Below the pieces are notes generated by a model. The model was given only the letters and a program-made list of their open reading frames with translations, was not told where the DNA came from and ran no database searches. A stretch of 64,000 nucleotides of DNA from Jannaschia faecimaris. Lineage in GTDB: Bacteria > Pseudomonadota > Alphaproteobacteria > Rhodobacterales > Rhodobacteraceae. The position numbers were made by a program, and so were the translations under genes. Below, one piece after another: positions 1 to 7,449 of the stretch (its first letter is position 1; every line of letters begins with the position of its first letter). The stretch covers positions 186,001-250,000 of the forward strand of contig NZ_FNPX01000003.1 of the NCBI RefSeq assembly GCF_900107415.1, read 5' to 3'.

Positions 1-360
1 ACCCCGTCGCTGTACCTGGAAGCGGGGGCGATTCACGGCACCTGTCTGTGTCAGGGCCCCGACCCGCTTGCCTATTTTGAGGATGTGGGCCGCCACAACG
101 CTGTCGACAAGCTGGCCGGCTGGATGCGCGACGGGAACGTCAGCGCGGGCGACAAGACGCTCTATACCACGGGGCGCCTGACGTCCGAGATGGTGATCAA
201 ATGCGCCCTGATGGGCATTCCGTGCCTCGTATCCAGATCGGGCTTTACCGCCTGGGGCGTGGAGATCGCGCGGCAGGTCGGCCTGACTGTCGTGGGCCGC
301 ATGAAGGGTAGCCGTTTCATCTGCCTGTCCGGGGAGGACCGGGTGCAATGGGACGTATGA
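1..360 (+). CDS. fdhD: Formate dehydrogenase accessory sulfurtransferase FdhD, C-terminal part (start lies before the window)
   Basis: FdhD carries sulfur from the IscS cysteine desulfurase to the molybdenum cofactor before the cofactor enters formate dehydrogenase. The frame is open from base 1 to the TGA at 358-360. It shows the family's conserved C-terminal half: an EDVGRHNAVDKL stretch (about codons 27-38), then TTGRLTSEMV and the SRSGFTAWGVEIA region. An ATG or GTG inside this frame should not be taken as a start, because recognisable family sequence continues upstream to the window edge. The following mobA-mobB-moeA genes on the same strand fit a molybdoenzyme maturation block. The catalytic cysteine loop would lie upstream and is not seen. 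Confidence 0.93.
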   Translation, partial: TPSLYLEAGAIHGTCLCQGPDPLAYFEDVGRHNAVDKLAGWMRDGNVSAGDKTLYTTGRLTSEMVIKCALMGIPCLVSRSGFTAWGVEIARQVGLTVVGRMKGSRFICLSGEDRVQWDV

Positions 361-385
361 CGCCCAAATTAGGTGCCCGCTGGAG

Positions 386-403
386 GAGAAGGCGTTTCTT
401 CTC
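386..403. terminator. Small hairpin between fdhD and mobA, weak terminator candidate
   Basis: A perfect 6-bp stem (GAGAAG at 386-391 paired with CTTCTC at 398-403, six-base loop) lies 25 bases after the fdhD stop. No T-run follows, so termination is uncertain. The rest of the 243-base gap up to mobA shows no gene, and I could not match it to a riboswitch. Confidence 0.25.
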
Positions 404-603
404 GGGTATTCGGCTGTTTGGCCCAGCCGGTGAGGGCAAATGAAACGCCAGCAGCTTTGTGTTCTCGCCGCTAATCCGGTGATGGTGCAGATCGGTAGAG
501 GTCGGGCACGCGCTGCAATCTCGGCTGACGCAGACAAGCCGCGCGACCGGCCGTCCGATGTCTGCAATCCCGTCTTTTCCTCCTTGCTGATACGAGCCGA
601 ACC

Positions 604-1203
604 ATGATCCAACCTCACGGCCTCATACTTGCCGGTGGCAAGGCGACCCGTATGGGCGGCGGGGACAAGGGGCGTCTGTTGGTCAGGAACCGCAGCCTTA
701 TCGTCCGCGTTATCGACACGCTCGGCCCTCAGGTCGATCGACTGGCGCTGAACGCCAACGGCGATCCGGCGCGTTGGTCCGATCTGAATTTGCCTGTGCT
801 TCATGACACCGTACCGGACCATCCCGGCCCCTTGGCGGGGGTGCTGGCCGGTCTGGACTGGGCGGCATCGTTAGGCTGTCCGCATATCGTGACCGCCGCC
901 GCCGACACGCCTTTCCTGCCGCCTGACCTGGTGCCCCGGCTGCTGGCTGCGGCCGCGCCGTCGGGCCTGGCGCTGGCCGCCACGCAAGACGGGGTGAAGA
1001 CCTGGCCGCAGCCCACGTTCGGCCTCTGGCCCACCGAACTGCGCGACGATCTGCGCCAAGCCCTTGCCGGTGGTACGCGCAAGATCCTGCATTGGACCGA
1101 CCGTCACGGCGCGGGCTTGGCCGTCTTTCCGACCGAACCATGGGATCCGTTCTTCAACGTCAACACGCCGGAAGATCTGGCGCAGGCCGAGGGTATGGCA
1201 TGA
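604..1203 (+). CDS. mobA: Molybdenum cofactor guanylyltransferase MobA
   Basis: MobA transfers GMP from GTP to Mo-molybdopterin, giving the guanine dinucleotide cofactor used by DMSO-reductase-family enzymes such as formate dehydrogenase. The 199-residue protein is the usual family size. It has the nucleotide-binding loop LAGGKATRMGGGDKG at residues 9-23, the HPGPLAGVLAGL segment near 73-84, a metal-binding Asp at about 101 in AAADTPFLP, and the family C-terminus FFNVNTPEDL near 184-193. The stop overlaps the mobB start (ATGA at 1200-1203), so the two are probably translationally coupled. It lies in a molybdenum-cofactor cluster with fdhD and moeA. Confidence 0.95.
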   Translation: MIQPHGLILAGGKATRMGGGDKGRLLVRNRSLIVRVIDTLGPQVDRLALNANGDPARWSDLNLPVLHDTVPDHPGPLAGVLAGLDWAASLGCPHIVTAAADTPFLPPDLVPRLLAAAAPSGLALAATQDGVKTWPQPTFGLWPTELRDDLRQALAGGTRKILHWTDRHGAGLAVFPTEPWDPFFNVNTPEDLAQAEGMA

Positions 1204-1673
1204 TCCTGATGGGCATCATCGGCCACAAGAACGCCGGGAAAACCACGTTGACTGCAGCTCTCGTCACCGAACTGACGGCGCGGGGCCTGACCGTCAGCAC
1301 CCTTAAGCGCACGCACCATGCGGTTGACCTGGAGCAACCCGGCACCGACACATACCGCCACCGGATGGCTGGGGCGGCACAGGTCATCCTTGCTTCGGAT
1401 ATCCGCCTGACCCTGATGGAGGAAGTGGTACAGCCGAGCATCGACCACCTGCTGTCACGCTTGGCCCCCTGCGACGTCGTTCTGGCCGAAGGGTGGAAGC
1501 ACGGAACCCACTCCCGGATCGAAGCCTGGCGCCCCGAGACGGGAAAATCCCCGTTGGCCGCTACTGATCCCGCCATTCGCGCCGTCGCGTGCACGGGAAA
1601 CCCGCAGGTGGACCAACCGACGCTTGACCTGGATGACATCGGATCAATCGCGGATTTCATATGTTCGACCTGA
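1200..1673 (+). CDS. mobB: Molybdopterin-guanine dinucleotide biosynthesis adaptor MobB
   Basis: MobB is a P-loop GTP-binding protein that assists MobA in making and delivering the guanine dinucleotide cofactor. The ATG at 1200 overlaps the mobA stop and opens a 157-residue protein beginning directly before the Walker A loop GHKNAGKTT (residues 8-16). A longer reading from 1092 would lie inside mobA and is rejected. Other family features are the LKRTHH segment near 35-40 and LAEGWKHG near 95-102. Its 3' end overlaps the next gene by 13 bases (1661-1673), so three successive genes are coupled. Confidence 0.94.
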   Translation: MILMGIIGHKNAGKTTLTAALVTELTARGLTVSTLKRTHHAVDLEQPGTDTYRHRMAGAAQVILASDIRLTLMEEVVQPSIDHLLSRLAPCDVVLAEGWKHGTHSRIEAWRPETGKSPLAATDPAIRAVACTGNPQVDQPTLDLDDIGSIADFICST

Positions 1674-3691
1674 TCCTAATCGCGGATTGGTCCGCCTCCA
1701 GCAAGCGTGACCCCAAAACCCCCAAGGCCGACGCCATCTGGGTCTGTGCCGATCTGCATGGCGATCAGACGGTTGAATACTTCCGCACACGACAGGCCGC
1801 GCTGGCCTTCATCAATGGTTGGCTGAACCGGGGGTACCGCACGCTTTTGGGATTCGACTTCGCGATGGGCTGGCCAGCCGGGTTTGCCGAAACGCTGACG
1901 GGGGAGCCGCGCGCCCTGGCCGTGTGGGACTGGCTGGCCACGCGCATAACTGACACCGATGACAACCGTAACAACCGCTTCCACGTCGCCGAGGAGATCA
2001 ACCGCGCCTTCCCGGGTATCGGCCCGCTTTGGGGCCGCCCGGCGACGCATGGTCACCCCGACCTGCCGGACAGGGGGCGCGCACGGAAGGGTCATGGCGT
2101 GCCCGACCATCGAACCGTGGAAGGGTACACCCCCTCGGCGCAATCGGCGCTGAAGCTCTTCACGACCGGATCGGTCGGCTCACAGGCGCTCATGGGCTGT
2201 GCTGCCCTGTCGACGATGCGCCGTCGCCACCCCGATCTGCGCGTCTGGCCGCAGGAGACGGGCTTCGTCCTGCCGACGTCGGGCAACCTCCTGGTCGAGG
2301 TGTATCCCAGCCTGTTCGATCCCGCCCCGCACGAGGTCAAGGACGCGGGTCAGGTCATCGCCACGGCGCGCGCTCTCCGGGCCGCCCCCGCTGCCTGGTT
2401 CACGGCCCCCGGGGTCGAGGCGGGGGCCGACCGGGTCGCGCGCGAAGAGGGCTGGATCCTTGGCGTCTTGCCACCGTCGTCCTGCTTTGCCTTGCCGCCC
2501 GGCACCGACTGGACGTCGGTGGACACCGCCCTTGAAACCCTGCGCGCAGCCTGTCCCGCGATTGCAGGTTCCGAAACCGTCCCGGTGGGTGCCGCGGCAG
2601 GTCGCGTTCTGGCGGAGGATGTCATTGCAACCCGCTCCAACCCGCCCGCAGCCAATGCCGCCGTCGACGGCTGGGCTTTCGCCCACGCCACCCTCCGGCC
2701 CGGCCCGATCCCCATCGCACCCGGTCGCTCCGCCGCGGGGCAACCCTTCTCGGGGGCCGTCCCGCCGGGGCACGCCCTTCGCATCCTGACCGGGGCCGAG
2801 ATTCCGGCGGGCACTGATACCGTTGCGCTGCAGGAGGATGCTCTGATCGAAGGCGACGCGCTGCGCCTCAAGGCCATCCCCAAACCGGGGGCCAACACGC
2901 GCAGGGCCGGTGAGGACGTGCGCGTGGGGACGCCGGCGCTTGCTGCCGGGACCGTCCTGCGCCCCACAGACATCGCCTTTGCCATCGCGGCAGGGCATGG
3001 GCAGGTAACGGTCCGCACGCGTCTGCGCGTCGGCGTTCTTTCCACCGGCGACGAAATTACCGCGCCCGGCAGCCACCACGGTATTCCGGACGTGAACCGC
3101 CCGATGCTCCTCGCGATGTTGTCGGCTTGGGGCATGCAACCGGTCGATCTGGGTCATTCGCCCGACGACGGGGAAGCCCTTACCGCGAAGCTCGATTCCG
3201 CTGACACCGACGCCATCCTGACGTCTGGCGGGGCCAGCGCGGGGGACGAGGATCACCTTTCCCGGCTTTTGCGTCAGCGGGGCGGCGTTCACCACTGGCG
3301 CATCGCGATCAAACCGGGCCGGCCGCTTGCCTTGGGGCATTGGAACGGGACCCCACTGTTCGGTTTGCCCGGCAACCCGGTTGCCGCCTTCACCTGCGCC
3401 GCGCTGTTCGCCCGGCCCGCGCTGCTCCAAATGTCCGGTGCGGGGTGGCGCGTGCCGCTGGGCCTGACTGTTCCCGCCGCGTTCTCCAAGCGCAAGAAGG
3501 CTGGTCGCAGCGAAGTCCTCCGCGCCCGGATGCGCGACGGTCAGGCCGAGATATTTCGCTCCGAAGGCTCCGGCCTCGTCTCGGGACTCAGCTGGGCCGA
3601 GGGCTTCGTCATGCTTGACGACAATGCCGCGCAGATCGACCCCGGCACGCCTGTTCGCTACATCCCGTTCAGTGAACTCGGCCTGAGTTAA
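1661..3691 (+). CDS. moeA: Molybdopterin molybdotransferase MoeA with an extra N-terminal domain of about 280 residues
   Basis: The C-terminal part (about residues 285-676) is MoeA, which inserts molybdate into adenylylated molybdopterin. It shows AAVDGWAF near 333-340, LSTGDEI near 460-466, DVNRPMLLAML near 477-487, TSGGASAGDEDH near 521-532 and FGLPGNPVAAF near 567-577. The first 280 residues are not part of ordinary MoeA. They contain strand-like segments with acidic residues (LIADWS near 6-11, LLGFDFAMGWPAGF near 62-75, LLVEVYPSLF near 210-219), which I read as a possible RNase-H-like fold. That assignment is inference. The gene overlaps mobB by 13 bases. No stop or frameshift separates the two parts, so the fusion appears genuine. 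Confidence 0.9.
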   Translation: MFDLILIADWSASSKRDPKTPKADAIWVCADLHGDQTVEYFRTRQAALAFINGWLNRGYRTLLGFDFAMGWPAGFAETLTGEPRALAVWDWLATRITDTDDNRNNRFHVAEEINRAFPGIGPLWGRPATHGHPDLPDRGRARKGHGVPDHRTVEGYTPSAQSALKLFTTGSVGSQALMGCAALSTMRRRHPDLRVWPQETGFVLPTSGNLLVEVYPSLFDPAPHEVKDAGQVIATARALRAAPAAWFTAPGVEAGADRVAREEGWILGVLPPSSCFALPPGTDWTSVDTALETLRAACPAIAGSETVPVGAAAGRVLAEDVIATRSNPPAANAAVDGWAFAHATLRPGPIPIAPGRSAAGQPFSGAVPPGHALRILTGAEIPAGTDTVALQEDALIEGDALRLKAIPKPGANTRRAGEDVRVGTPALAAGTVLRPTDIAFAIAAGHGQVTVRTRLRVGVLSTGDEITAPGSHHGIPDVNRPMLLAMLSAWGMQPVDLGHSPDDGEALTAKLDSADTDAILTSGGASAGDEDHLSRLLRQRGGVHHWRIAIKPGRPLALGHWNGTPLFGLPGNPVAAFTCAALFARPALLQMSGAGWRVPLGLTVPAAFSKRKKAGRSEVLRARMRDGQAEIFRSEGSGLVSGLSWAEGFVMLDDNAAQIDPGTPVRYIPFSELGLS

Positions 3692-3761
3692 TGGCGTATG
3701 ACGCAGAGCCCAATGTGTTCAATCGCTCGTCGTCCACACGCGAAGGGAGGTAGCCGAAGCC

Positions 3762-4646
3762 TTAACGCGTGATCCCGTTTGCCTTCGCTACGAAATCCAC
3801 GAGGTGCGGAACGTAGTCTTCCCTGCCGTCGCCGCCGGTGTTCACGGCCATCGCCAGGCTGTTCTTCACTGCGCCCTGCACCGGGTTTGCCACCCCTGCG
3901 CCATCGGCCATCGCGGTCAGGTATCGCATGTCCTTCAACGCGTTGGTCAGGGTGAACTTGTGCGCTTCGCGGTTGCCCTCGACAGCGTAGCCCATGAACG
4001 TCTGGTAGAAGCCGCAATCCATCCGGCTGCCGCGGATCACGCGGTCGAACATCTCGGTGCCGACGCCGGACTTTTCGGCCATGGCCAGCGCTTCGGCATA
4101 GATCGCGCCGTAACCCAGAGACAGGAAGTTGTTGAGAAGCTTCATCTTGTGCCCCGCGCCGGGGTCACCGATGCGGACGATGGCCTTGGCCCAGGTGGCG
4201 ATGACCGGCTCCACCCGTGCGAAGGTTTCCGCGTTCGCCCCGACCATGGCCGACAACTCGCCCGTTTCGGCCTGCGCGGGCGTCCCCCCCAGCGGCGCAT
4301 CGGCCCAATGCAAACCTGCCGCCTCCGTCTTCCCGGCAAGCATCTCCGTCGAGACCGGGTTGGAGGTGGAACAGTCGACGACCACCCCGCCCTTGGCCAT
4401 GTGGGCCAGCAGAACCTCCACGATGGCTTCCACCTGGGGCGAGCCGGGCGCGCAGATGTGGACGATGTCAGAGGCCTGGGCAAGCTCCTCAAGACTCCCC
4501 GCCTCGGACGCGCCCTTGCCGACCAGATCTTCGACCGGGCCCCGGTTGCGGTGCGCGATGACGGTCAGCGGGTGCCCCGCCGCCAGCAGGTTGGAGGCCA
4601 TGCCGTGCCCCATGAGGCCCACGCCGACGAAACCAATCTTTTCCAT
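3762..4646 (-). CDS. NAD(P)-dependent beta-hydroxyacid dehydrogenase (3-hydroxyisobutyrate dehydrogenase family)
   Basis: The 294-residue protein starts at the ATG at 4644-4646, preceded by AGGGAGAGAG; an upstream in-frame extension lacks family sequence. It opens with the Rossmann motif GFVGVGLMGHGMASNLLAAGH, continues with DAPLGGTPAQAETG (substrate region) and has the catalytic lysine region GAGHKMKLLNNF. These mark the 3-hydroxyisobutyrate, tartronate semialdehyde and related dehydrogenases. The exact substrate cannot be read from the sequence. It follows a sugar-dehydrogenase-like SDR by 26 bases on the same strand, so a role in sugar-acid oxidation is plausible but inferred. Confidence 0.88.
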   Translation of the reverse strand: MEKIGFVGVGLMGHGMASNLLAAGHPLTVIAHRNRGPVEDLVGKGASEAGSLEELAQASDIVHICAPGSPQVEAIVEVLLAHMAKGGVVVDCSTSNPVSTEMLAGKTEAAGLHWADAPLGGTPAQAETGELSAMVGANAETFARVEPVIATWAKAIVRIGDPGAGHKMKLLNNFLSLGYGAIYAEALAMAEKSGVGTEMFDRVIRGSRMDCGFYQTFMGYAVEGNREAHKFTLTNALKDMRYLTAMADGAGVANPVQGAVKNSLAMAVNTGGDGREDYVPHLVDFVAKANGITR

Positions 4647-4672
4647 GTCTCTCTCCCTTTGCGGCGGGCAGC

Positions 4673-5425
4673 TCAGATCGAGCCGGCCTCGACCATGTAA
4701 TTGTTCGCGCTGCACATCATCGCGTCATCTGAAGCGAGGAACAGGACCATCCGGGCCACATACACCGGGTCGATGAGGTCGGGCAGGCATTGCGATTGAC
4801 GATGCGCCTCCAGGGCCTCGGGCGTGGCCCAGAGTGCCTTCTGCCGCTCTGTCATTATCCAGCCGGGAACCACGGTGTTCACCCGTATGCGGTCATGCCC
4901 CAGGTCCCGCGCCATCGTCCGGGTCAGCCCGTGCACGGCGGCCTTGGCAGTGGCATAGGCCGGGAAGTTGCCCACGGCCTCCCACCACGAATTCGACCCC
5001 ATGTTGATGATAGACCCGCCGCCCTTGGCTGCCATATCCGGGGCGACGGCCTGAATGGCGAAGAACATGTGACGCAGGTTGGTGTTCATCCGCTCGTCCC
5101 AATAAGCGGGCGTGACATCCCGCCAATCGTGACGGTCGTCGCGGGCCGCGTTGTTGACCAGTATGTCTGCCGGGCCAATGCGGTCCTTGAGAGCGGCAAG
5201 ACCGGCTTGCAGCGATCCAATGTCGCGGAGGTCGCAGACCTCGTGCGTGACCTGCTCATGGGCCGCGCAGATCGCGGCACCGGCTTTGTCGTCAATGTCC
5301 AGAAATCCGACTTTTGCACCCTGGGCGGCAAATGCGGCGACGATTTCGGCTCCGATGCCGGACGCACCGCCGGTCATCATCACAGACTTGCCATCAAGGC
5401 TGGGATACTTGGCGAAGTCGGGCAT
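4673..5425 (-). CDS. Short-chain dehydrogenase, D-xylose 1-dehydrogenase-like
   Basis: This classical SDR of 250 residues starts at the ATG at 5423-5425 with AGGAGG eight bases upstream. It has the cofactor motif TGGASGIG, an NNAARDDRH segment, the catalytic serine in IINMGSNSW, the YATAK catalytic pair, and an FLASDDA C-terminal motif. From memory the whole chain resembles Caulobacter D-xylose 1-dehydrogenase (XylB), including DDRH, AYWDER, NLRHM and VVPG segments, so oxidation of a pentose or hexose to its lactone is the best guess. It forms a likely two-gene operon with the beta-hydroxyacid dehydrogenase downstream. Confidence 0.87.
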   Translation of the reverse strand: MPDFAKYPSLDGKSVMMTGGASGIGAEIVAAFAAQGAKVGFLDIDDKAGAAICAAHEQVTHEVCDLRDIGSLQAGLAALKDRIGPADILVNNAARDDRHDWRDVTPAYWDERMNTNLRHMFFAIQAVAPDMAAKGGGSIINMGSNSWWEAVGNFPAYATAKAAVHGLTRTMARDLGHDRIRVNTVVPGWIMTERQKALWATPEALEAHRQSQCLPDLIDPVYVARMVLFLASDDAMMCSANNYMVEAGSI

Positions 5426-5512
5426 GTTGGATCCTCCTGCCAAGGTTGTGTCAAGCCGCGGCACCTGCCGCAAGGGCAGGCTCGCAAGAGCGACCATTCG
5501 GGAGGGGAGGTT

Positions 5513-5932
5513 TCAGCGTTTGGTGCGCAGCCTGATGACGACGTCGACCTTGGCGACTTCCATTCCGTCGGGCGCGTCGGGCAGGTTCACGATTTCCAGC
5601 GCTTCCGATCCGGCGTCCGACAGCCGTCCCTCGTCTTCCCAGTAGAAGTGGGGGTGATCGTCCAGCTTGGTATCGAAGTAGCTTCCGGTGCCGTCGACGG
5701 TGATTTCCTGCACCAGCCCTGCATCGGTGAACGCCCGCAGCGTATTGTAGACCGTCGCGAGAGACACCTTGTCCCCGGACGAGCGCGCGGCGTCGTGCAG
5801 CCATTCCGCCGTCACATGGCGGTCACGCCCGTCACCCACAAGGAGCGACGCCAAAAGAACCCTTTGCCGCGTGGGCCGAAGGTGCGCGCCGGTCAGCCAC
5901 GCTTCGCCGCGGGCCCTGGAAGTGTCAGTCAT
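5513..5932 (-). CDS. irr: Fur-family transcriptional regulator, Irr-like
   Basis: The protein of about 139 residues belongs to the Fur family: a winged-helix half (LRPTRQRVLLASLL, then VSLATVYNTLRAFTDAGLVQEI) and a C-terminal half with HPHFYWEDEGRL. In place of the Fur zinc cysteines there is only this shortened metal region, as in Irr, the haem-responsive iron regulator of alphaproteobacteria. ATG codons at 5938 and 5932 are both possible starts. I prefer 5932 because AGGTG sits six bases upstream of it. A good promoter overlaps the 5' end, which raises the possibility of a very short leader. It is divergent from fabA, an arrangement I associate with Rhodobacterales. Confidence 0.87.
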   Translation of the reverse strand: MTDTSRARGEAWLTGAHLRPTRQRVLLASLLVGDGRDRHVTAEWLHDAARSSGDKVSLATVYNTLRAFTDAGLVQEITVDGTGSYFDTKLDDHPHFYWEDEGRLSDAGSEALEIVNLPDAPDGMEVAKVDVVIRLRTKR

Positions 5933-5945
5933 AGTCATCACCTGC

Positions 5946-5975
5946 AATATAGGGTGGCCTGTGAATGATTTTCAA
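5946..5975 (-). promoter_or_regulatory. Sigma-70-type promoter for the Irr-like gene
   Basis: Reading the minus strand, TTGAAA (5975-5970), an 18-base spacer and TATATT (5951-5946) match a vegetative promoter well. Transcription would start near 5939, almost at the first ATG (5936-5938), so the mRNA may be leaderless or start only a few bases before the codon. I see no clear palindromic Irr box. Confidence 0.5.
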
Positions 5976-6077
5976 ACGGATTCGCGCAGGCTGCGTTGAC
6001 CTGGCCGCAATGCGCGCAGGGTTGCGACGTTGAAACAGGGGGTGCTAGGGGGGCACAACTGACCACGAGGGGGCGAA

Positions 6078-6587
6078 ATGAGCCAGTATCCGACGAGTTT
6101 TGATCGCGACGACCTCCTGAAGTGCGCTCGGGGGGAGTTATTCGGTCCCGGCAACGCGCAACTTCCGGAACCACCGATGCTGATGATGGACCGCATCACC
6201 GAGATTTCGGGTGACGGGGGTCTGCATGGCAAGGGCCATGTGATCGCCGAGTTCGACATCACCCCCGACCTTTGGTTCTTTGATTGTCACTTTCCGGGGA
6301 ACCCGATCATGCCCGGATGCCTGGGCCTCGATGGATTGTGGCAACTGACGGGATTTAACCTGGGCTGGCGCGGCTGGCAGGGGCGGGGTTACGCCCTCGG
6401 CGTGGGCGAGGTGAAGCTGACGGGCATGGTCCGTCCCGACCGCAAGATGCTGACCTATAAGGTGGATTTTACCAAAGCGCTTCAGACGCGCCGCCTGACC
6501 ATGGGCGTGGCTGATGGGATTGTCGAAGCCGATGGAGAGGTCATCTATATCGTCAAGGACATGAAGGTCGCTCTGAGCGAGAGCTAA
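6078..6587 (+). CDS. fabA: 3-hydroxydecanoyl-ACP dehydratase/isomerase FabA
   Basis: FabA dehydrates 3-hydroxydecanoyl-ACP and isomerises the product to cis-3-decenoyl-ACP, the branch point to unsaturated fatty acids. The 169-residue protein is family length. The catalytic pair is visible as His71 in [14 protein letters not shown] and Asp85 in LGLDGLWQL, with GVGEVKLTG further on. The start at 6078 is preceded by GAGGGGGCG. Its normal partner fabB is found at 7450 rather than immediately downstream, because a kinase-like gene lies between them. Confidence 0.96.
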   Translation: MSQYPTSFDRDDLLKCARGELFGPGNAQLPEPPMLMMDRITEISGDGGLHGKGHVIAEFDITPDLWFFDCHFPGNPIMPGCLGLDGLWQLTGFNLGWRGWQGRGYALGVGEVKLTGMVRPDRKMLTYKVDFTKALQTRRLTMGVADGIVEADGEVIYIVKDMKVALSES

Positions 6588-6817
6588 GCAGTAGGCTCTC
6601 TTTTGGATGATGCCGCTCTTGGATCGTCGATGTAGCCTGCATGCACTCTCATTGAACCTGGAGTTGCTGCGTGTCATTTGCTCCTGCGCTAGAATCCGCG
6701 TTCAGAAATTCGGTATCCATTGCCGAGATTGGATTTCGGTCCCGGCGTGAGAAGCCGGGCAGCAGAATTCGTATCCGACCGTCTGTTGCGCACTGCGCTT
6801 CTAGCAAGGGCATTCTC

Positions 6818-7303
6818 ATGTCTCCTAAATTGCCGACCCTGCACCTGCTGTGTGGAAAAATTGCCTCAGGAAAATCTATACTTGCTGCCGAACTCGGTAG
6901 CCTCGACGGAACTGTTGTTATTGCTGAAGACGATTGGCTGAACGCTCTCTATTCCGAGGAAATGTCTTCAATACCAGATTATGTACGTTGCACTTCGAAA
7001 CTTCGCGGGATCATGGGCCCTCACGTTGCGTCCTTGTTGAACGCAGGCCTGTCGGTCGTTTTGGATTTCCAGGCGAACACAATTGAAGCACGCAAGTGGA
7101 TGCGGAGCGTCTTGGAACAGACAAACGCAGATCACCAGCTTCACGTGTTGGATGTTCCCGATGAAGTTTGCTTGGCAAGATTACAAGCGCGCAACGCGCA
7201 AGGCGAACATCCGTTCGCTGCAACGGAGCAGCAGTTTCGTCAGATTTCCATGCACTTTGTTGCTCCGTCTCCTGATGAGGGATTCAATATGGTGCTGCAT
7301 TAA
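6818..7303 (+). CDS. P-loop ATP-binding protein, AAA/zeta-like small kinase family, lying between fabA and fabB
   Basis: The protein has 161 residues, starting at the ATG at 6818 with AAGGG upstream. It opens with a Walker A loop, GKIASGKS (about residues 12-19), and has EDDWLNALYS, a strand ending in VVLDFQANT, and the C-terminal pattern RLQARNAQGEHPF followed by PDEGFN. This pattern is that of a widespread family of small predicted ATP-dependent kinases (relatives of chloramphenicol phosphotransferase and zeta toxin) whose substrates are mostly unknown. Base composition is less GC-rich than the flanking fab genes. The 230 bases before it hold no other gene, only a 6-bp hairpin at 6741-6759. 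I read it as an insertion into the fab cluster. Confidence 0.8.
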   Translation: MSPKLPTLHLLCGKIASGKSILAAELGSLDGTVVIAEDDWLNALYSEEMSSIPDYVRCTSKLRGIMGPHVASLLNAGLSVVLDFQANTIEARKWMRSVLEQTNADHQLHVLDVPDEVCLARLQARNAQGEHPFAATEQQFRQISMHFVAPSPDEGFNMVLH

Positions 7304-7449
7304 GCTGAGCTACGTTTTTAAGCAAAGTCGCGCTTCGTGCACGGTCCGGGATGTCGCGATATGGCGTCGTAGTCATCACTGTCCATCCGTCTTGCCCCGC
7401 CTTGCCGCGCAGCCTAGACAGGCAGCGACTTGCTGCGAAGGAGAAGCCC

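Noticed and set aside
361-603. Possible riboswitch before mobA
   Set aside because: Looked for molybdenum-cofactor, cobalamin, FMN and TPP riboswitch signatures; only a 6-bp hairpin was found and no conserved core.
2180-3430. Long minus-strand open frame of 416 codons opposite moeA
   Set aside because: It is antisense to a well-supported MoeA and is Arg/Gly-rich, as expected from the shadow of GC-rich coding sequence; no family or ribosome-binding site.
6741-6759. Hairpin before the kinase-like gene
   Set aside because: A 6-bp stem with a seven-base loop and no T-run; may be chance in GC-rich DNA, so only mentioned in the gene entry.
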